Numbered from the stretch's first letter, positions 1 to 8,483 are shown. The stretch: DNA of 64,000 nucleotides from Deinococcus aquaedulcis (GCF_019693445.1 NZ_JAHRBL010000014.1:19555-83554), one strand, 5' to 3'. The notes: generated by a model from the letters alone, not told the origin. Made by a program: numbers and translations.

Positions 1-54
1 GATCTCATCGGCGCTCGCGCTTCGCGCCACGCCCAGCAGTTCGTAGTAATCCAT
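1..54 (-). CDS. dnaJ: DnaJ co-chaperone, N-terminal 18 codons only
   Basis: The minus strand from 54 reads MDYYELLGVARSASADEI, the opening helix of a J-domain (xDYYELLGVxxxAxxxEI), and then runs off the left edge. DnaJ stimulates the ATPase of DnaK during protein folding and disaggregation. Only the start is visible, so a shorter J-domain protein such as CbpA cannot be excluded, although the MDYYELLG opening is typical of full-length DnaJ. No HspR (HAIR) or CIRCE-like operator is visible in the 165 bases upstream. The longer reading frame covering 5-199 is in a different frame and is not this gene. Confidence 0.85.
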   Translation of the reverse strand, partial: MDYYELLGVARSASADEI

Positions 55-150
55 GGCTCGTGTCTCGCCGGGCACCGCTGCTTGCGGGCAGGGGCCGGGC
101 CTCCGTCTCCCAGGTTAACATGACCGCACTCAGGAAAAGTGGGTTCTTGG

Positions 151-215
151 CTATGAGCTTTGAGCCATGGGCCATGAGGAGGTGTTCCTCAAAGCCCATG
201 GCTCATGGCCCATAG
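151..215. repeat. Imperfect 29-bp inverted repeat between chemosensory operon and dnaJ
   Basis: The arms at 151-179 and 187-215 are each 29 bases and pair with about four to five mismatches around a 7-base loop (180-186). Both arms are built from permutations of GCCATGG, GAGCCATG and CTTTGAG. The structure starts only a few bases past the operon's last stop codon and lies 97 bases upstream of dnaJ on the same strand. It could act as a 3' stabilising hairpin or terminator, but no U-tract follows it on the minus strand. It could also be a copy of a small dispersed repeat. Confidence 0.7.
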
Positions 216-219
216 CCCC

Positions 220-999
220 TTAGTTCTGCTGCGAAGCCCGCCAGCCCAGCACCGCGCCCGCCACCTCGGGGCCCGACACCACGCAGGCCAGCTGGCCCGC
301 GCCGTGCGGCAGCAGCAGCACCGAGGCGCCGCCGTAATTCAGGGTCAGGTGGCCCAGGTCGCCCTGGCCCACGTGGGCACTGCCCACATTCGCGGCCGTG
401 AGCAGAAAGCGGGCGTACATCCCAAAGGCTTCGGGCAGGGCCGCGCCTGTCTGGGCCGCCACGGCGCCGTTCTCGCCGTACAGGGTCGCGCCCCGCACCC
501 CGGCCACCTGCGCCAGCCCCGCCAGGGGGCCGGTTTCGGTGGGGGCGGTGGGGGCAGGCGCGCTGCTGGCCGCCGGCGCCGCTTCGGCCGCTGGCACCCG
601 GGCGGCCAGCGCCGCGCGCAGGTGGGGCTCAATAGCGGGCAGCAGTTCGCCAGGGGTAAAGGGCTTGCGCAGCACGCCGCAGGCGCCCGCCGCCTGGGCG
701 TCGCGCTGGGTCACCTCGTCCACGATGCCGCTCATGAGCATGATGGGCACCGTCACACCCTGGTCGCCCAGAATGCGCGTGAGTTCCAGGCCGCTCATAC
801 CGGGCATCAGGATGTCGGCCAGGATCATGTCGGGCATGGGGTCCAGGGTGTTCAGGGCGCTCTCGGCGCTGTCGGCCATGCGCACGGCGAAGCCCTGTGG
901 GGCCAGAATGCGCTCCAGGGCTTTACGGACACTGACGCTGTCGTCCACCACCAGCACGGTGGTGGGGTTGTTGGGGTCAGTCAGATCAGACGGGTTCAT
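220..999 (-). CDS. Response regulator with C-terminal Roadblock/LC7-like domain
   Basis: A 259-residue protein. Residues about 13-130 form a complete receiver: acidic pair Asp19/Asp20, phospho-acceptor Asp62 in the ADILMPGMSG loop, Ser90 and Lys112 (RKPF). An Ala/Pro linker follows. The last ~100 residues (GATLYGENGAVAAQTG, then LNYGGASVLLLP) have the strand pattern of a Roadblock/LC7 domain, the MglB fold; this second call is by eye and less sure. The start is the ATG at 999, because it has GGAGG just upstream and overlaps the preceding stop codon as ATGA. It is the last gene of the chemosensory operon and probably its output. A role in cell polarity or surface movement is inference. Confidence 0.8.
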   Translation of the reverse strand: MNPSDLTDPNNPTTVLVVDDSVSVRKALERILAPQGFAVRMADSAESALNTLDPMPDMILADILMPGMSGLELTRILGDQGVTVPIMLMSGIVDEVTQRDAQAAGACGVLRKPFTPGELLPAIEPHLRAALAARVPAAEAAPAASSAPAPTAPTETGPLAGLAQVAGVRGATLYGENGAVAAQTGAALPEAFGMYARFLLTAANVGSAHVGQGDLGHLTLNYGGASVLLLPHGAGQLACVVSGPEVAGAVLGWRASQQN

Positions 1000-1754
1000 G
1001 AGGCCTCCAGGGCGGACGCAAGCGGGTCGGCGGCTTGGGCATGGTCGACATGCACCGCCGCTTCCATCAGAAGCCGGGCGGTGGGCAGAGTGATCTGCCG
1101 GGGGTAACCGTCCAGGGCGTCGGGAGAAAGAAGGTGAAAGCGGAAGTCGCCCTCCGCACGGGCGCTGAGCAGAAACGGCACGGCCTGGGTGGGTGCGCGG
1201 TCGCCGCACTCGGCGTCAATAATCTCGCCCCGGCGCAGCACGAGGTGCGCAGGCTGCGCGCCCAGGTGCACCAGCAGCAGCCCCGAGAGCTGCAGGTCCT
1301 GCGCGCACAGCAGCACGTCAGTCAGGCCCAGGTCGCTCAGCTGCCCGTCCAGGGCCGCCGCTTCAGGGTCGTCCCAGGTGGGCGCGCTGAGCCCCGGCAT
1401 GCGGGCCAGGGCGCGCGCCAGCCCTTCGGGGGCAGTCATGCCGGCCGGCACCACCACGTCAAAGGGTCCACCGTAGCGGCCTGGCAGCTGGGCGCCGGGA
1501 ATCAGCACCACCGTCTCAGCACTGGCCGGGTCGTCGCGCAGAATCTCGTGCAGGTCGGCCGGGCTCAGGTCGTCCAGCGCCGGGTCAATGACCACCAGGG
1601 GCGGGCGCTCGCGCTCAATCTGGGTCAGGGCGTGCAGGCCCCCCGCCGCCGTGGAGGCGCTCATGCCGGCCACCTCAATCAGGGCAGCGTGTGACAGGGC
1701 GCGCGACAGCTGGGGCGAGACCACCAGGCAGCCCGCTTGCGGACCAAGGGTCAC
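996..1754 (-). CDS. Degenerate receiver plus DUF4388 (PatA N-terminal-like) protein
   Basis: 252 residues starting at GTG 1754, which overlaps the cheA stop as GTGA with GGAGG nine bases upstream, so the two genes are translationally coupled. The N-terminal ~120 residues have a receiver-like alternation (LVVIDPALDDL near residue 53) but lack the usual acidic pair and conserved lysine, so this half is probably a pseudo-receiver. From about residue 136 the pattern GQLSDLGLTDVL, SGLLLVHLG and GEIIDAECG matches DUF4388, a domain often found beside receivers in Deinococcus, myxobacteria and cyanobacteria. Its stop overlaps the following receiver gene by four bases. It probably acts as a protein-interaction output of the chemosensory array; the partner is unknown. 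Confidence 0.75.
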   Translation of the reverse strand: MTLGPQAGCLVVSPQLSRALSHAALIEVAGMSASTAAGGLHALTQIERERPPLVVIDPALDDLSPADLHEILRDDPASAETVVLIPGAQLPGRYGGPFDVVVPAGMTAPEGLARALARMPGLSAPTWDDPEAAALDGQLSDLGLTDVLLCAQDLQLSGLLLVHLGAQPAHLVLRRGEIIDAECGDRAPTQAVPFLLSARAEGDFRFHLLSPDALDGYPRQITLPTARLLMEAAVHVDHAQAADPLASALEAS

Positions 1755-4450
1755 GCCGGCACCTCCGCGCGCCCCGGCAGCAGGGCCGTGAGGCGGCGCA
1801 GCAGCAGCCGCTCCTCGGCGGGTTTGGCGAGGTAATCGTTGGCCCCCAGTTCCATGGCGAGTTGCTGGTGCTTCTCGCCCGCGCGGGTGGTCATCATGAC
1901 CACGGGCGTGGCGGCGTGTTCGGGGGTGGCGCGTAGGGCGCGCAGCAGTTCAAAACCGTTCATTCGGGGCATTTCCAGGTCACTCAGCACAAGGTCAGCG
2001 TTCAGGCCGGCCAGCAGGCGTTCCAGGGCGTCCTGGCCGTCGTGGGCAGTGGTCACGGTAAAGCCCGCGCGCTCCAGGGTGCGCCCCACGTGGCGGCGCA
2101 CGCTCAGGCTGTCGTCCACCAGCAGGACATGTGCCTGGGCAGCGCTGCCCACGGCCGCACGCGCCCGCTGGGGCCGGGCCTTCATGCGGCCCAGGCCCGC
2201 CGGGTCCAGCACCGCCACCGGATAGGCCTGACCACTCACGTCCATCAGCGTGGTCATGCCGCTGAGGTACTCCAGGCCGCCCAGCAGGTTGCCCGCTGGC
2301 CGCAGCACGATTTCTTCCAGGCTCAGGAATTCGTCCACGATCACGCTCAGGGTATCGCCCCCGGGCAGGGACAGACGAGCCACGTAGCGCTGGCGGGCCG
2401 GGGCCTCGCCCCACACCGCGCTCAGGTCCAGCGCGCCCTCCGGGGCCACGCCGTCCAGGGCGCTCATGCCCTGCAGCTGCGTGGCCAGCACCGCCACGCG
2501 CACGCTACCCACCCGCATCACCAGCACGTCGGTAATCTGCTGCGCCACCGGCACCGTCAGGCGCACGGCGGTGCCCCGGCCAGGGCGGCTGGTCAGGCTC
2601 ACGCGGCCACCCATGCGGGCAATCGCGTCGCGCACGGCGTCCATGCCCACGCCGCGCCCAGCTTCCTGGGTGACCTGCTGCGCGGTGCTCAGGCCTGGCA
2701 GGAACACCAGCTGGGCGGTCTGTTCGTCGGTGTAGGTCGCCAGTTCCCCGGCACTGGCGTGGCCGGACTGCAGGGCGCGGGCGCGCAGGGCGTCAAAGTT
2801 CAGGCCCTTGCCGTCGTCGCGCACGGTCACGTGCAGCTGGCCGTCGGTCACACCCGCGCTCACCTGAATGTTCAGCTGGGCCGGCTTGCCAGCGGCCACG
2901 CGGGCGGCTTCGCCCTCGCCGCCGTGCACCGCCGCGTTGGTCAGCAGGTGCAGCAGCGCCTCGCCCAGCGGGCCGGCATGCTGGGCGTCCAGCAGGCTGT
3001 CTTCACCCTCAATGGTCAAGGTCAGGTCGGTGCGGCGCGAGGCCCAGCGGTGCAGGGGGGCGGTCACGCGCGACAGCGGCACCAGTCGGGCGCGGCTGAG
3101 TTCCACGCGCAGCTGGCGGGTCAGCTTTTCCAGGGCGGTTACTTCATCGCCCAGTGCGCTGATGGTCTGGGCGGTCTGGGCGCGCACTTCCACAAGGTCG
3201 GCGCTCAACTCGGTCACCGCGCGGGCCAGGATGTTCAGGTCGTCGTAGGTGTCCAGCTCCAGCGCCCCGAAGTCGCTCAGGCGGTCCTGCAGCTGACCGT
3301 CGCGGGCCGTCTGAGACGAAGTGTTCTGGGCCGCGGCATTCTGGGCCCCCATTTGCAGGTGGGGGTTCAGGTAGCGCTCTTCAAAGTCGCGCACCGTGCG
3401 CTGCACCCGCTCGTGGGCGGCGTCCAGGCTGGCAGCCACCTGCCCCTGGCGCAGGAAGAGGCCGTTCAGACGGGCGCGGGCGGCCACCAGCCCAGCCACG
3501 TCGTCTAGCATGCCGTCCAGGCGGGCGCTGTCCACACGCACACTCAGGCGCTCGGGGGCGGCCGTGGGAGCGGCGGCCTCGGGGCCAGCGGGGGCGGTGG
3601 GGGTCACTTCCTGGCCGGCCAGCAGCGCCGCGACCATGCTGCGGTACAGCGGCACCCGCTCGGCGGGGTCCTCGGCGCGGCCCTCGGCGTGGGCCAGCAC
3701 GGCGCCCGCGAGGTTCAGGCCGTCGTCTAGCAGCCGCAGGGCACGCTCCAGGGTCACGGCGTCCTCACGGGCGGCGCCCAGCAGGTCTTCCATGGCGTGG
3801 CCCACATCGGCCAGCGGGGCGAGGCCCACCATCGCGCTGGAGCCCTTCAGGGTGTGCGCGGCGCGGAACAGCGCGGCGAGGTCGGGCGCTTCGGCGTGCA
3901 GGCCAGCGCGCAGCAGGGTCATCAGGTCCGAGGCTTCGGGCCCGAAGTCTTCCCAGATCTCGGCGTTGGTGACCGCAAAGGCTTCTTCCTTGGCGCCCTG
4001 CTGGCTGGAGCGGGCTTCCAGGCGAAACGGCTGGGTCTTCAGGAATTCGGTGACCTGCGCGGGGCCGGCAAGCTCGGCAAAGTGCAGTCCCACCTCGCCT
4101 TCACCCCGGCCGGTTTCCACCAGATCCAGGGCCCGGCTGAGGCAGGTGATCATGCGCTCAATGATCTCGGTCAGGGGCTGCACCGAGCCTTCGCCCAGTC
4201 CGGCACGGCCTTCCATCAGGCGCTCCATCAGGGCGGCCAGGGCGGCGGTCTGGGGGTAGCTGTACAGGGCGGCGGTGCCGTGCAGGCGGTGGCTGAGCAC
4301 CCACAGCCGCTCCATGGCGGCCGGGCGGGCGTCGGGCACCCAGAGGTCCACGGTGGCGTCCTCCAGGCCCGCCACGACGCTGCGGGCATCCTGCAGGTAC
4401 GTGGCGGTCAGGTCCGCGTCCAGGGTGACCGGGGTGTGGGGCTGCGTCAT
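1751..4450 (-). CDS. CheA-type hybrid histidine kinase (Hpt-Hpt-HATPase-CheW-REC)
   Basis: 899 residues. A first Hpt-like helix bundle has SHRLHGTAALY (His54/His57). The canonical Hpt has AAHTLKGSSAMVG with phospho-accepting His199. A linker and P3 dimerisation helices follow, then a CheA ATPase with N-box HLLTNAAVHG, G1 DDGKG and G2 GRGVGMDAVR. After these come a CheW-like regulatory domain and a C-terminal receiver (VDDS; acceptor Asp in LSDLEMPRMNG; Lys in LAKP). The Hpt-CheA-CheW-REC order is that of ChpA/PilL kinases of twitching-motility systems rather than flagellar CheA. It autophosphorylates and passes phosphate to receivers, here including its own and those encoded at 7229-7591 and 220-999. 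A 130-base gap separates it from the receptor gene. Confidence 0.93.
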   Translation of the reverse strand: MTQPHTPVTLDADLTATYLQDARSVVAGLEDATVDLWVPDARPAAMERLWVLSHRLHGTAALYSYPQTAALAALMERLMEGRAGLGEGSVQPLTEIIERMITCLSRALDLVETGRGEGEVGLHFAELAGPAQVTEFLKTQPFRLEARSSQQGAKEEAFAVTNAEIWEDFGPEASDLMTLLRAGLHAEAPDLAALFRAAHTLKGSSAMVGLAPLADVGHAMEDLLGAAREDAVTLERALRLLDDGLNLAGAVLAHAEGRAEDPAERVPLYRSMVAALLAGQEVTPTAPAGPEAAAPTAAPERLSVRVDSARLDGMLDDVAGLVAARARLNGLFLRQGQVAASLDAAHERVQRTVRDFEERYLNPHLQMGAQNAAAQNTSSQTARDGQLQDRLSDFGALELDTYDDLNILARAVTELSADLVEVRAQTAQTISALGDEVTALEKLTRQLRVELSRARLVPLSRVTAPLHRWASRRTDLTLTIEGEDSLLDAQHAGPLGEALLHLLTNAAVHGGEGEAARVAAGKPAQLNIQVSAGVTDGQLHVTVRDDGKGLNFDALRARALQSGHASAGELATYTDEQTAQLVFLPGLSTAQQVTQEAGRGVGMDAVRDAIARMGGRVSLTSRPGRGTAVRLTVPVAQQITDVLVMRVGSVRVAVLATQLQGMSALDGVAPEGALDLSAVWGEAPARQRYVARLSLPGGDTLSVIVDEFLSLEEIVLRPAGNLLGGLEYLSGMTTLMDVSGQAYPVAVLDPAGLGRMKARPQRARAAVGSAAQAHVLLVDDSLSVRRHVGRTLERAGFTVTTAHDGQDALERLLAGLNADLVLSDLEMPRMNGFELLRALRATPEHAATPVVMMTTRAGEKHQQLAMELGANDYLAKPAEERLLLRRLTALLPGRAEVPA

Positions 4451-4580
4451 GGCGGTAAACCTCGCTCGGAAAGTGCTGGGGCGACAACTGGGGCGGTCGG
4501 GGAAGGCGGCTCAGAAGGACCGGGCTGGCGTGCGCTCTCCTGCCCGGGGCAGGGGGATGACACGCCAGCGCCGAAAAGGC

Positions 4581-6794
4581 TCAGTTCGTGGGGATCTTGA
4601 AGCGCGACAGGCCCTGCAGCAGGTTCTGCGCGAGGTGCTGCAGACGCTGGGCGGCGTCACGGCCGCGCTGCACGCTCTCGTGCGACTGCTCGGCCACCTG
4701 ACCGATCTGCTCGACGGCCTCTTTCACCTGTTCCACGCTCTTCACCTGCTCGGTGGTGGCGGCGTTGATGCGCTCGGCAAACTGTGCGGACTCGGCGGCC
4801 AGCTTACCCAGCTGCTCGATGCGCTCCCCGGCGGCCGAGGCCACGCGGTAGCCCTGCTCCACCTCGCGCGTACCGTCTTCCACGCTGGCAACCACTTCGG
4901 TGATTTCCAGCTGCACCGTGCGAATCAGGCTGGCGATGCGAGCGGTGGCCTGCGCCGAGGAGTCGGCCAGCTTACGCACTTCATCGGCCACGATGGCGAA
5001 GCGGCTGCCTGCAGCGCCTGCACCGGCCGCCTCAATCGAGGCGTTCAGCGCCAGCAGGTTGGTCTGGCTGGAGAGGCGCGAAATGGTGTCGACGATTTCC
5101 TGAATTTCCAGCGAGCGGTCGCCCAGCGTCTTGATGCGCTTGGAGACGCCCTGCACCTCGCGGCGGATGTTCTGCATGCCGTCCAGGGTGCCCAGCACGG
5201 CCTCGCGGCCCTGCTGCGAGGCTTCCAGCGCCTGACGGGCGGACTCGGCGCTCTGCTGCGCGGCTTCGGCCATCTCGCGGAAGCCTTCGGTCACGGCGCG
5301 CACCTGATCGGCCACGCGGCGGGTTTCGCTGGTGGTGGTGTCGGCGCCCTGCACGATCTGGTCGGTGGTGCTCAGCATGTCGCGGCTGGCGGCGGTCACG
5401 GACTGCGAGGCTTTCTGCACTTCACCCAGCACGGCCCCCAGCTCATCGACCATCACGTTGATCGAGTCCACCACGTTGCCCAGCACGTCCTCGGACACCA
5501 CGCCGCGCCGGGTCAGGTCGCCGCCGGCGATGTCCATGGTCACGTCCAGGAAGTTGCCGATGTTCGCCTGCAGCTTCAGCGCTTCTTCGCGCTCCATGGC
5601 GTTCTTGGCTTCGTTCTCGCGCAGCTGCGCGGTCGCGCCGTTGAAGGTGTGGGCCATGAAGCCCAGCTCGTCGCGGGTCTGCACCGGCACCAGCACGTTC
5701 AGGTCGCCCTGCGACACGGCGCGGCTGGCGCGAGTCAGCTCCGAGAGCGGCTTCACGATAGAGCGCGACAGGCGAATCAGCAGGGTAAAGGCCAGCACCA
5801 GCGCGCCGATAATGGCGGCCAGGGTCAGCAGACGGGCGCGCTCAATGCGGTCCTTGCGCTCCTCAATCACCCGGGTCAGTTCCTTCACGCCGCCGTTGAA
5901 CGAGGCCGTGACCTGCAGCAGGGCGTCGCCGCGAATGGTGTTCACGTTCACGGCCTTCAGGCTGTTGGACTCCACGGCCGCGCCCAGGTCGGCCACCGCC
6001 GGGGTCACCGCGTCACTCAGCTTCTCGGCGGCCTCGCCCACCGGCTTCAGGGACGGGTTGTAGCGCACCGCGCGCTCAATGCTGGTGTTGTAGGCGGCCA
6101 CGCTGTCCAGCAACTGCACGTTCAGGTCGCGCAGCACGTTCAGGTAAGCGGTGTCGTCGCCGGGCTCGCGGTTCCCCGCTTCAACCGTCAGGTAGGCGAG
6201 GTTCAGCAGCGTGGACATCTTGGGCAGGTTGCGCAGCGAGGCTTCCATCAGGAAGAACGAGTCGGCCTGGGGGTCCAGCATCAGGTTCGACTGGGTCAGC
6301 AAGTCCTCGCTCAGGTCGCGCTGGTAGGTGGAGAGCAGCTGGCCGTAGGTCTGCAGCACGGCGAGGTCCGGCTGGGTGCCAATGGAGTCGGGCAGAATCT
6401 TCCAGTCACGGCGCAGGGCCTGCACACGCTCGCGGTACTCGGGGGCCACCTGGGCTTCCAGCCGGTTAATGGCGTTGTCCACAGCGGCGCCGGCCTTTTC
6501 GGCGCCAGCGGCGTCACCGGACAGCGCGCGGTCCACAAAGGCGGCGAGGCCCCCGTTGATGTCGCGCAGCGGCGCGAACTGGGTGATCCCGGCCAGCTCC
6601 TGCTGGGCGAAGGTCACGTCTTTTTGCTGTTCGATCAGCAGCGCGCCCACGAGGCCGGTGATGGGCAGACCGAAGGCCAGCGCGGCCAGCGAGAGCTTTT
6701 GACCCACGCGCAGCTGACCCAGCCAGCCAACACGCTGGACATTGGTTTTGCGCACAGAGCGGGCGAGACGAGCAGTCTGATACGGAATTTGCAT
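4581..6794 (-). CDS. Methyl-accepting chemotaxis protein (PilJ-like) with altered tip
   Basis: 737 residues from ATG 6794, chosen over an upstream in-frame start because CCTCCGGAGG gives a GGAGG ribosome site seven bases before it. Transmembrane segment 1 lies at about 34-54 and TM2 at about 318-340, with a ~265-residue helical extracytoplasmic sensor between. A HAMP domain, a second HAMP-like helix pair (~430-465) and a signalling hairpin follow. The tip reads NLLALNASIEAAGAGAAGSRF, where most receptors have EAARAGExGRGF, so the usual Arg, Glu and Arg are Gly, Ala and Ser. These residues normally mediate trimer and CheA/CheW contacts. It lies 42 bases after cheW, and no CheR or CheB gene is nearby. 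Confidence 0.92.
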   Translation of the reverse strand: MQIPYQTARLARSVRKTNVQRVGWLGQLRVGQKLSLAALAFGLPITGLVGALLIEQQKDVTFAQQELAGITQFAPLRDINGGLAAFVDRALSGDAAGAEKAGAAVDNAINRLEAQVAPEYRERVQALRRDWKILPDSIGTQPDLAVLQTYGQLLSTYQRDLSEDLLTQSNLMLDPQADSFFLMEASLRNLPKMSTLLNLAYLTVEAGNREPGDDTAYLNVLRDLNVQLLDSVAAYNTSIERAVRYNPSLKPVGEAAEKLSDAVTPAVADLGAAVESNSLKAVNVNTIRGDALLQVTASFNGGVKELTRVIEERKDRIERARLLTLAAIIGALVLAFTLLIRLSRSIVKPLSELTRASRAVSQGDLNVLVPVQTRDELGFMAHTFNGATAQLRENEAKNAMEREEALKLQANIGNFLDVTMDIAGGDLTRRGVVSEDVLGNVVDSINVMVDELGAVLGEVQKASQSVTAASRDMLSTTDQIVQGADTTTSETRRVADQVRAVTEGFREMAEAAQQSAESARQALEASQQGREAVLGTLDGMQNIRREVQGVSKRIKTLGDRSLEIQEIVDTISRLSSQTNLLALNASIEAAGAGAAGSRFAIVADEVRKLADSSAQATARIASLIRTVQLEITEVVASVEDGTREVEQGYRVASAAGERIEQLGKLAAESAQFAERINAATTEQVKSVEQVKEAVEQIGQVAEQSHESVQRGRDAAQRLQHLAQNLLQGLSRFKIPTN

Positions 6795-6836
6795 GAGGGG
6801 CCTCCGGAGGCGGGGCAAGGAGTCAGGGGCGAGCGG

Positions 6837-7229
6837 TCAGGATGCGAGGAAGGCGCGCACTTCGCGGGCCAGGGTGACGACGTTGAGCAGCGGGCCGCCG
6901 GGCATCTCGATCAGCAGGGCGGTGCTGGGGGGGGGGCTGGGCAGCGAGGTCACGCCGTAGACCTCATTGACCAGCAGGGCCACGCGGTCACCTTCCACGC
7001 TGGTCAGCACCATCAGGCGCGGCTCTTCCCGCTCGGCCTCCGGGGTGCCCAGCAGGGCGGACAGGTCCAGCAGGGGCACGGCTCGACCTTGCAAGGTGGT
7101 CAGGCCGCGCAGCAGCGGCTCGCCGTGGGGCAACGGGGACACAGGCCCCAGTTCGGCAATCGCCTGCTCCCCCGACAGCGGCAGGGCAAAGCGTTCGGCC
7201 TGCACCCGGACGAGCAGCGCGCCCATCAT
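6837..7229 (-). CDS. CheW-domain coupling protein (PilI-like)
   Basis: About 130 residues, the size of a single CheW domain. It couples the receptor to the CheA kinase in a signalling array. Visible features are LPLSGEQAIAELGPVSPLPHG, GLTTLQGRAVPLLDLSALLG (the conserved G-x-V-P-v-x-d-L segment) and DRVALLVNEVYGV. The start lies in TGATGATG, so the ATG at 7229 overlaps the stop codon of the preceding receiver by one base; the next ATG three bases on is equally possible. The close spacing to the receiver and to the receptor gene supports one transcript. Confidence 0.88.
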   Translation of the reverse strand: MMGALLVRVQAERFALPLSGEQAIAELGPVSPLPHGEPLLRGLTTLQGRAVPLLDLSALLGTPEAEREEPRLMVLTSVEGDRVALLVNEVYGVTSLPSPPPSTALLIEMPGGPLLNVVTLAREVRAFLAS

Positions 7230-7591
7230 CAGCCGATCAGCCTCTGGACCACTGCGTGCAGCTGGTCGGGGGTGTAGGGCTTGACGAGATAGTCGTCGGC
7301 GCCCTGGCGCAGGCCCCACTTCACGTCGGTCTCGTTGCCCTTGCTGGACACAAAGACCACCTTCAGGTTCTCCATGCCGGGCTGCTTGCGCAGGCCGCGC
7401 ACGACTTCGTACCCGTTGCGCCCGGGCATGACCACATCCACCATCAGCAGTTCGGGGCGCACCTGCTCGGCCACCGCTTCCACCTGGGCCGGGTCACCCA
7501 GCGCCGTGACGTGGTGCTGGCCGCTGGCCAGGGCGGTTTCCAGGAATTTGAGGTCGGCGGGAGAGTCATCAACAATCAGAATTCGTGCCAT
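7229..7591 (-). CDS. Single-domain response regulator (PilG/PilH-like)
   Basis: 120 residues, only a receiver: Asp8/Asp9, acceptor Asp52 (MVDVVMPGRNG), Ser82/83 and Lys104 (YLVKPY). The segment SSKGNETDVKWGLRQGADDYL closely resembles PilG/PilH receivers of type IV pilus chemosensory systems (xSKGQETDxxWGLRQGAxxY), more than flagellar CheY. It is the likely phosphate acceptor of the CheA hybrid. Its stop is overlapped by the cheW start, and it lies 64 bases after the MHYT gene. The best purine-rich match (AAAGGA) is rather far from the ATG. Confidence 0.9.
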   Translation of the reverse strand: MARILIVDDSPADLKFLETALASGQHHVTALGDPAQVEAVAEQVRPELLMVDVVMPGRNGYEVVRGLRKQPGMENLKVVFVSSKGNETDVKWGLRQGADDYLVKPYTPDQLHAVVQRLIG

Positions 7592-7655
7592 AGGGATTCA
7601 GTGGTCCTTTCGGGGAGAAAAAGCGGGGAGAAGGGCAACAGGGGGCGCGGGCCGC

Positions 7656-8483
7656 TCAGTCGGCAGCGGCGCCGGTGGCGGCCGTGTCGAAGTCCAGTTC
7701 GTCCAGGTCACCGCCGCGTCCGGCGTCCATGAAGATGCTGGTGACGGCCAGACCCAGAAGCAGGAACGACACCACGCTCACCACGAGGCCCAGCAGCGAG
7801 GTATCTGCGCCGGCTGCTGCCGAACCCAGGGCCAGTTCGTCGGCCACGCGGTACTTCAGGGCGGCCATGCCGGTGTAGTGCATGCTGATAATCGCCACGC
7901 CCATCACCACGGATGCCAGCGCCTGCAGGCCCACGGTCTTGAGGCGGCCCTGCTGCGTGCGCCACGCCCCCGAGAGACGGTGGAACAGGAACAGCGCGGC
8001 CGTGCTGGCGCCCACGGCGATCAGCAGCGAGCCGATCAGCGGCAGCCACACCACTTCGACCGTGGTGCCGGGCACACGGAAGCCGTACATGCCCAGGTAG
8101 TGCATGACCGCGATCCCCGTGCCGGCCACGGTGCCGGCCACAGCCAGACGTCGCAGGTTGAACGCACCGCTGTGCACAATCAGCAGGGCCGGGTACATGA
8201 ACAGCACGGCGGCCAGCCCGGACAGGGCGGTCAGCCCGCTGTTAAAGCCCACGGCCGCCTTGACCTCAAAGGCCAGCATGCCCACGAAGTGCATGGCCCA
8301 GATGCCGTAGCCCAGCACCAGGGCCTGGGCCACCAGCCAGAAGCGGTTGGCAGCGTTGCGCAGGTTGCGCCCCGCGCGCCCGGCCAGTTCCAGCGAGATA
8401 TACGAGGCCAGCGCCGCAATCAGAAACGAGAGCGCAATATACGAACTGTTCCACGTATGGTGGACCATGCCACTGTGTTCCAT
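7656..8483 (-). CDS. Stand-alone MHYT-domain membrane sensor
   Basis: 275 residues with about seven hydrophobic segments. Three copies of the diagnostic motif are visible: AMHFVGM (~residue 66), VMHYLGM (~127) and SMHYTGM (~204). The MHYT family is proposed to bind a metal, possibly copper, between the His/Met residues and sense O2, CO or NO. Such domains are usually fused to GGDEF/EAL or kinase modules. Here the protein ends after a short acidic tail, so any signal must pass by protein contact. AGGAGG sits eight bases before the ATG. It is the first gene of the chemosensory operon, which suggests it feeds a redox or gas signal into the array (inference). Confidence 0.88.
   Translation of the reverse strand: MEHSGMVHHTWNSSYIALSFLIAALASYISLELAGRAGRNLRNAANRFWLVAQALVLGYGIWAMHFVGMLAFEVKAAVGFNSGLTALSGLAAVLFMYPALLIVHSGAFNLRRLAVAGTVAGTGIAVMHYLGMYGFRVPGTTVEVVWLPLIGSLLIAVGASTAALFLFHRLSGAWRTQQGRLKTVGLQALASVVMGVAIISMHYTGMAALKYRVADELALGSAAAGADTSLLGLVVSVVSFLLLGLAVTSIFMDAGRGGDLDELDFDTAATGAAAD

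Noticed and set aside
5..199. 64-codon minus-strand frame at the left edge
   Set aside because: It is out of frame with the clear dnaJ start at 54 and passes through the inverted repeat.
4275..7277. 1000-codon open frame on the plus strand
   Set aside because: It is the antisense of the MCP, CheW and part of cheA, is rich in His/Gln/Gly/Leu (the complement of GC-rich codons) and has no domain pattern.
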